From contig JAODNB010000255.1 of NCBI GenBank assembly GCA_025464795.1, forward strand, positions 1 to 9,200: 9,200 nucleotides of DNA, read 5' to 3'. The notes below the pieces were generated by a model, which saw only the letters and a program-made list of their open reading frames with translations, ran no database searches and was not told the origin of the DNA. Made by a program: the position numbers and the translations under genes. Shown here one piece after another: positions 5,509 through 9,200 of the stretch (positions are counted from its first letter, which is position 1; every line of letters starts with the position of its first letter). Origin of the DNA: Frankiales bacterium. GTDB lineage: Bacteria; Actinomycetota; Actinomycetes; Mycobacteriales; SCTD01.

Positions 5509-5515
5509 ATGGGAC

Positions 5516-5908
5516 GTGGAAGCACCTATTTACGCTGTGCTGCCCCCGCGTGCCGCCTCTGCCTCGGTCGCGCGGGAGCTGGTCGTTTGCGCCTGCAACG
5601 ACTGGGGACACGACTGCTTCATCGACGATCTCTCGCTCGTCGTCACGGAGCTGGTCGCGAACGCGGTCCGGCATGCCGGGACCGAGATGGAGGTCCGCCT
5701 CATCAACCTCGAGGACGGCATCCGGCTGGAGGTCCAGGACGGGTCGACCCGACCGCTGCGCCCTCGACCGTCGACTCTGGTCGATGAGGGGGGTCGTGGC
5801 CTCATGCTGGTGGACGCGCTGGCCTCCCGCTACGGAGTCGAGGGCGACGCCGACGGCAAGCGCGTGTGGGTCGAGATGCTGGACCACCCGGTGCTTGCCG
5901 CGACCTGA
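5516..5908 (+). CDS. Anti-sigma-factor-type ATP-binding protein (SpoIIAB/RsbW-like HATPase)
   Basis: A 130-residue stand-alone GHKL ATPase domain, the size of the RsbW/SpoIIAB family that is greatly expanded in actinomycetes. Motifs in order are: R-x-V-A-R-E-L-V region at 17-24, the N box E-L-V-A-N-A-V-R-H-A at 45-54 (E45 and N49 for Mg-ATP), the G1 box V-Q-D-G-S at 73-77 (D75 contacts adenine), and the G2 box E-G-G-R-G-L-M-L-V-D at 91-100. All nucleotide-binding residues expected are present. Relatives bind a sigma factor and/or phosphorylate an STAS-domain antagonist. No sigma factor, antagonist or PP2C phosphatase lies nearby, so its partner is encoded elsewhere. The GTG start is fixed by a strong ribosome binding site. 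It converges on the topoisomerase subunit A gene with 16 bases between stops and no clear terminator. Confidence 0.9.
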   Translation: MEAPIYAVLPPRAASASVARELVVCACNDWGHDCFIDDLSLVVTELVANAVRHAGTEMEVRLINLEDGIRLEVQDGSTRPLRPRPSTLVDEGGRGLMLVDALASRYGVEGDADGKRVWVEMLDHPVLAAT

Positions 5909-5924
5909 GGCGAGCAGGCCGCCG

Positions 5925-8420
5925 TCAGCTGTGGGCGGTGCCGACCGCGGCGACCGGCTTCTCGCTCGGTGATCCCGACCCGTCGCGCTTGCCGACAGCT
6001 GGTGGGAGCTCCACCGGGTCTCCGGTGCTCGAGGCGGCCCACGGAGCGGTGCCGGCCCAACCGAGGACCATGAGCGCCTCTCCGCTGAGCAGCCGCTGGC
6101 AGCGGACGCCGCCGGTAGCGCGGCCCTTGCGGGGGTACTCGCTCAGCGGCGTCACCTTGACGCTGCTGGCCACGCCTGGGCCCTTGCTACGGCCCTCGGC
6201 GGGAAGGCCACCGGCGGTGACCACAACCGGCTCCTCGAACAGCGTGTCGCCACCGGAGAGCTGAACGGCGCTGAAGCCGACGAGGTAGGCGCCGGCATCG
6301 AGCTTCATGCCCGCCATGCCTCCCGCCGCCCGGCCCTGAGGGCGGACGCTGTCGGCGGGGAAGCGGAGCAGGTCGCCCGTGGACGCGAAGAAGACGAGCT
6401 CCTCCTGGCCGTCGACGAGCTCCACCACATGGACGACCTCGTCACCAGCCTTGAGGCTGATGACCTCGACGGTGTCGCTGCGCGCCGGCCACGGCTCGGG
6501 GGACACCCGCTTCACCACGCCCTGCCTGGTGGCTAGGGCCAGCCCCGGTCCGTCCTCGCGGATGGCGGCGATGCCGACCACCCGCTCGCCACGGTCCAGT
6601 GGCACGAACTCGCTGGCGGACGCGCCCCCACGCAAGGAGATCGCACCGGTCGTCACAGCCGGCACCTCGGGGATGTTGAGGACGTCGATGCGTACGAACT
6701 TGCCGGCGCTGGTGAGGACCCCGACGTTGCCGCGCGTGGTCGTCCGGGCTGTCGCGACGATCACGTCATGGCGGTGACGGCGGCCGCCGGGCTGCGTCTC
6801 ACCGTCGTGCACCGGAGTACGGGCCAGCAGGCCGGTGCTGCTGAGCAGCACGTCGCAGGGCGCGTCGGCGACCTCGAGGTCGGAGGCCTTGCGGGTGACG
6901 AGCGCCTTGAGGTCCCCGCCGACGAGCACGGTGCGACGTGGTGTGCCGTGCTCCTCCGCGACCTCGGCGAGCTCGTCGCTGATCACGCGCTTCAAGACTT
7001 CAGGGTCGTTGAGGATCTCGAGCAGCGCAGCGATCGTCGCGCGGAGCTCGGCGAGCTCGGCCTCGAGCTTCTCGACCTCGAGGGCGACGAGGCGACGCAG
7101 CTGCATGTCGAGCACGTAGCCGGCCTGGACGTCGCTGAAGCCGAACCGGTCGATGAGGGACTCCCGTGCGACAGCAACATCGGGGGAGGAGCGGATGATC
7201 CGGACGACCTCGTCGATGTTGGCCAGGGCGAGCAGCAGTCCCTCGACCAGGTGCGCCCGCTCCTCCGCCTTGCGGAGCCGGAAGCGCGTGCGGCGGGTGA
7301 TGACGTCCGCGCGGTGTGTGAGGAAGACCTGCAGCATCTCCTTCAGGCCAAGGGTCCTCGGCTGCCCGTCGACGAGGGCAAGGTTGTTGATGCCGAAGGA
7401 CTCCTCGAGCGGGGTGAGGCGGTAGAGCTCGCCGAGGACGGCTTGTGGGTTGAAGCCCGCCTTGATCTCGAAGACCAGGTTGGTGCCTACGGAGCGGTCC
7501 GTGAGGTCCTTCACATCAGCGATGCCCTGCAGCTTCTTGCCGTTGACGAGCTCTTTCACCTTGGTGATGACGCGCTCCGCACCGACGCCGTACGGGAGCT
7601 CGGTGACGGTGATGGCGGACTTGCCGCGGGGGAGCGGTCCGACTTCTGCGGTCGCACGCATGCGGACGACACCGCGGCCGGTCTCGTACGCCTGACGGAC
7701 CTCTTCCATCCCGAGCAGCTGTCCGCCCGTGGGGAGGTCAGGACCGGGCAGGTGGCGCATCAGGTCATCGAGCTCCGCCGTCGGGTTCTCGAGGAGGTGC
7801 TGCGCCGCATCGACGACCTCGACGAGGTTGTGCGGGATCATGTTGGTCGCCATGCCGACAGCGATGCCGGCGGTCCCGTTGACGAGCAGGTTCGGGTACG
7901 CGGCAGGAAGGACTGAGGGCTGCTGCTCGGAGCCGTCGTAGTTCGGTTCGAAGTCGACGGTCTCCTCGTTGAGGCCCGTCACGAGAGTCATCGCGGCCTG
8001 GCTCAGCCGCGCTTCGGTATAACGCGCGGCAGCTGGAGAGTCGTCTGGAGACCCGAAGTTTCCATGGCCGTCGACGAGTGGCACCCGCATCGAGAAGGGC
8101 TGTGCGAGGCGCACGAGAGCGTCGTAGATCGCCATGTCCCCGTGCGGGTGCAGGCGGCCCATCGTTGAACCGACAACGCGAGCGCTCTTCACGTGAGCAC
8201 GGTCCGGCCGTAGGCCTTCGTCGTACATCGTGTAGAGGATGCGTCGGTGGACGGGCTTCAGGCCGTCGCGAGCGTCGGGCAGGGCGCGGCTGTAGATGAC
8301 GGAGTAGGAGTACTCCAGGTAGGAGCTCTCGATCTCGTCGACGACGCTCGTGTCGATGATGGTCCCCTCGCCCTCGAAGGGCGGGATCTCCTTGTTGGAC
8401 TGGCGCTTTCTAGGAGGCAT
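5925..8420 (-). CDS. parC: Type IIA DNA topoisomerase subunit A (topoisomerase IV ParC / second GyrA type)
   Basis: A complete 831-residue subunit A that cuts and rejoins DNA as part of an A2B2 enzyme. Residues 30-60 (Y-S-Y-S-V-I-Y-S-R-A-L-P-D-A-R-D-G-L-K-P-V-H-R-R) open the breakage-reunion domain. The winged-helix/quinolone region has A-R-V-V-G-S-T-M-G-R-L-H-P-H-G-D at 80-95, and Y134 in A-A-R-Y-T-E-A-R is the DNA-linked catalytic tyrosine. The tower and coiled-coil (about 330-480, with E-E-R-A-H-L-V-E-G and V-E-K-L-E-A-E-L-A-E-L) follow. From about 510 comes a C-terminal beta-pinwheel with repeated strand patterns (R-G-N-V-G-V-L-T-S-A-G-K, R-Q-G-V-V-K-R-V), but without the QRRGGKG GyrA box needed for DNA wrapping by gyrase. 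The position directly after a B subunit and the missing box favour ParC, although databases often call this actinobacterial type GyrA-like. The ATG is preceded by GAGGA ten bases away. Confidence 0.95.
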   Translation of the reverse strand: MPPRKRQSNKEIPPFEGEGTIIDTSVVDEIESSYLEYSYSVIYSRALPDARDGLKPVHRRILYTMYDEGLRPDRAHVKSARVVGSTMGRLHPHGDMAIYDALVRLAQPFSMRVPLVDGHGNFGSPDDSPAAARYTEARLSQAAMTLVTGLNEETVDFEPNYDGSEQQPSVLPAAYPNLLVNGTAGIAVGMATNMIPHNLVEVVDAAQHLLENPTAELDDLMRHLPGPDLPTGGQLLGMEEVRQAYETGRGVVRMRATAEVGPLPRGKSAITVTELPYGVGAERVITKVKELVNGKKLQGIADVKDLTDRSVGTNLVFEIKAGFNPQAVLGELYRLTPLEESFGINNLALVDGQPRTLGLKEMLQVFLTHRADVITRRTRFRLRKAEERAHLVEGLLLALANIDEVVRIIRSSPDVAVARESLIDRFGFSDVQAGYVLDMQLRRLVALEVEKLEAELAELRATIAALLEILNDPEVLKRVISDELAEVAEEHGTPRRTVLVGGDLKALVTRKASDLEVADAPCDVLLSSTGLLARTPVHDGETQPGGRRHRHDVIVATARTTTRGNVGVLTSAGKFVRIDVLNIPEVPAVTTGAISLRGGASASEFVPLDRGERVVGIAAIREDGPGLALATRQGVVKRVSPEPWPARSDTVEVISLKAGDEVVHVVELVDGQEELVFFASTGDLLRFPADSVRPQGRAAGGMAGMKLDAGAYLVGFSAVQLSGGDTLFEEPVVVTAGGLPAEGRSKGPGVASSVKVTPLSEYPRKGRATGGVRCQRLLSGEALMVLGWAGTAPWAASSTGDPVELPPAVGKRDGSGSPSEKPVAAVGTAHS

Positions 8421-8430
8421 GGTGTGGCAT

Positions 8431-8435
8431 TCCTC
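8431..8435 (-). promoter_or_regulatory. Ribosome binding site of the topoisomerase subunit A gene
   Basis: Minus-strand GAGGA lies just after the subunit B stop and ten bases before the ATG, a somewhat long spacing. It is the only purine-rich block in the 20-base gap between the two genes and supports independent but coupled translation in one operon. Confidence 0.55.
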
Positions 8436-8440
8436 AGGTC

Positions 8441-9200
8441 TTAGGTGTCGAGCGTGGCGCGGTTGATGCGCGCGGCACTGTTGATGATGAACTCGCGCCG
8501 GGGGGCGACCTCGTTGCCCATGAGCAGCTCGAGCGAGTGCTCGGCCATCTCGATGTCGCCGAGGTTGATGCGGCGAAGGGTGCGCGTGGCCGGGTGCATG
8601 GTGGTGTCCGCGAGCTGGTCAGGGTCCATCTCGCCGAGACCCTTGTAGCGCTGCAGGGGCTGCTTGACCTTCTTGCCGGCCGCCTCGAGCTTCTTGACCG
8701 TGAGCAGCATCTGCTTCTCGGAGTAGGTGTAGATCGGCTCGCCACCACCGGACGTCTCGATGCGATGCAGAGGGGGTACTGCTGCGTAGAGGCGGCCCGC
8801 TTCGATGACCGGCCTCATGTAGCGCGCGAACAGCGTGATGAGCAGACAGCGGATGTGCGCTCCGTCAACATCTGCGTCGGCCATGAGCACCACCTTGTGG
8901 TAGCGCATCTGCTCGAGGTCGAAGGTTCGCCCTGTGCCCGCGCCGACGACCTGGATGATCGATGCGCACTCGGCGTTGGCGAGCATCTCGCCGACGCCGG
9001 CCTTCTGCACGTTCAGGATCTTGCCGCGCAGCGGGAGCAGCGCCTGGTACTCGGAGTTGCGGGCCAGCTTGCCCGTACCGAGGGCGGAGTCTCCCTCGAC
9101 GAGCCACAGCTCTGTCTTCGCGACATCGGTGGACCGGCAGTCCGCGAGCTTCGCCGGGAGGGTCGAGGTCTCGAGGGCGGTCTTGCGACGAGCCGCGTCC
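8441..9200 (-). CDS. parE: Type IIA DNA topoisomerase subunit B, C-terminal part (ParE / second GyrB type; start outside the window)
   Basis: The frame is open from the window edge (its first full codons read Asp-Ala-Ala-Arg-Arg-Lys) to a TAA, giving 252 visible residues of a protein that is normally about 700. What is seen is the end of the transducer, the TOPRIM domain and the C-terminal tail. TOPRIM motifs are the acidic L-V-E-G-D-S-A (catalytic Glu), then L-P-L-R-G-K-I-L-N-V-Q-K, the metal-binding D-A-D-V-D-G-A-H-I-R, and the R-Y-K-G-L-G-E-M-D-P-D-Q-L motif with the A-x-R-T-L-R-R-I tail. The ATPase domain lies upstream of the window. The loop after the first motif reads E-G-D-S-A-L-G rather than the gyrase E-G-D-S-A-G-G; I recall the same in the non-dnaA-linked B subunit of Streptomyces. 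With the A subunit 20 bases downstream it forms one operon and one enzyme. Confidence 0.95.
   Translation of the reverse strand, partial: DAARRKTALETSTLPAKLADCRSTDVAKTELWLVEGDSALGTGKLARNSEYQALLPLRGKILNVQKAGVGEMLANAECASIIQVVGAGTGRTFDLEQMRYHKVVLMADADVDGAHIRCLLITLFARYMRPVIEAGRLYAAVPPLHRIETSGGGEPIYTYSEKQMLLTVKKLEAAGKKVKQPLQRYKGLGEMDPDQLADTTMHPATRTLRRINLGDIEMAEHSLELLMGNEVAPRREFIINSAARINRATLDT

Noticed and set aside
5183..5515. In-frame upstream extension of the anti-sigma ATPase to a start at 5183
   Set aside because: It overlaps the four-cysteine protein gene, and the GTG at 5516 has a strong ribosome binding site and gives the normal family length.
5909..5924. Gap between the convergent ATPase and topoisomerase A genes, inspected for a bidirectional terminator
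   Set aside because: Only 16 bases, and I see no stable stem-loop or T-run in it.
6768..7916. A 382-codon plus-strand frame opposite the topoisomerase subunit A
   Set aside because: It is antisense to a strongly conserved protein and has no domain pattern of its own.
1..9200. CRISPR array, tRNA/rRNA gene, insertion sequence, phage or defence system
   Set aside because: No spaced direct repeats, cloverleaf, terminal inverted repeats, transposase, integrase or known defence domain seen on either strand.

Overview
The window is high-GC, densely packed bacterial DNA with frequent GTG starts. It most likely comes from the chromosome of an actinomycete (Actinomycetota). Three things point that way. 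The topoisomerase subunits at the right end resemble the second, non-dnaA-linked type IIA pair of Streptomyces and relatives. There is a small SpoIIAB/RsbW-type ATPase of the kind that is abundant in actinomycetes. There is also an LPxTG surface protein with actinobacterial character. I cannot name a family or genus. I see no tRNA, rRNA, CRISPR array, insertion sequence or prophage gene, and no gene-free stretch longer than about 100 bases.

Left part (1-1776): the 3' end of a plus-strand gene resembling the C-terminus of zeta-toxin-like/COG4185 P-loop kinases meets, stop codon to stop codon, a minus-strand Gfo/Idh/MocA-type NAD(P)-dependent oxidoreductase. Upstream of the oxidoreductase on the same strand is a secreted, sortase-anchored (LPFTG) small protein.

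Middle part (1777-5438): a 93-base divergent region holds the clearest regulatory signal of the window. It is a TTGACA -35 box followed by a perfect 16-base palindrome in the promoter spacer, placed so that transcription would start at the ATG of an ArsR-HTH/SRPBCC fusion gene (a leaderless, probably self-repressed message). The fusion gene overlaps tail-to-tail with a minus-strand GNAT acetyltransferase. The GNAT gene is in turn divergent, with almost no spacer, from a plus-strand run of a DUF1905/YdeI-like protein, an MFS transporter (GTGA start/stop overlap) and a small membrane-anchored four-cysteine protein of unknown function.

Right part (5439-9200): an orphan anti-sigma-type ATPase gene with a strong ribosome binding site converges on a minus-strand topoisomerase operon. 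Its upstream gene (subunit B, parE/gyrB2 type, cut by the window edge) is followed 20 bases later by a complete subunit A (parC/gyrA2 type). These two subunits form one heterotetrameric enzyme for chromosome decatenation or supercoil control.

Most of this is ordinary chromosomal content and I do not see a convincing new multi-gene system. The observations most worth a second look are the leaderless ArsR-SRPBCC operator/promoter, a possible internal start inside that fusion, the methionine at the key quinolone-contact position of the subunit A, and the two unclassified envelope proteins.
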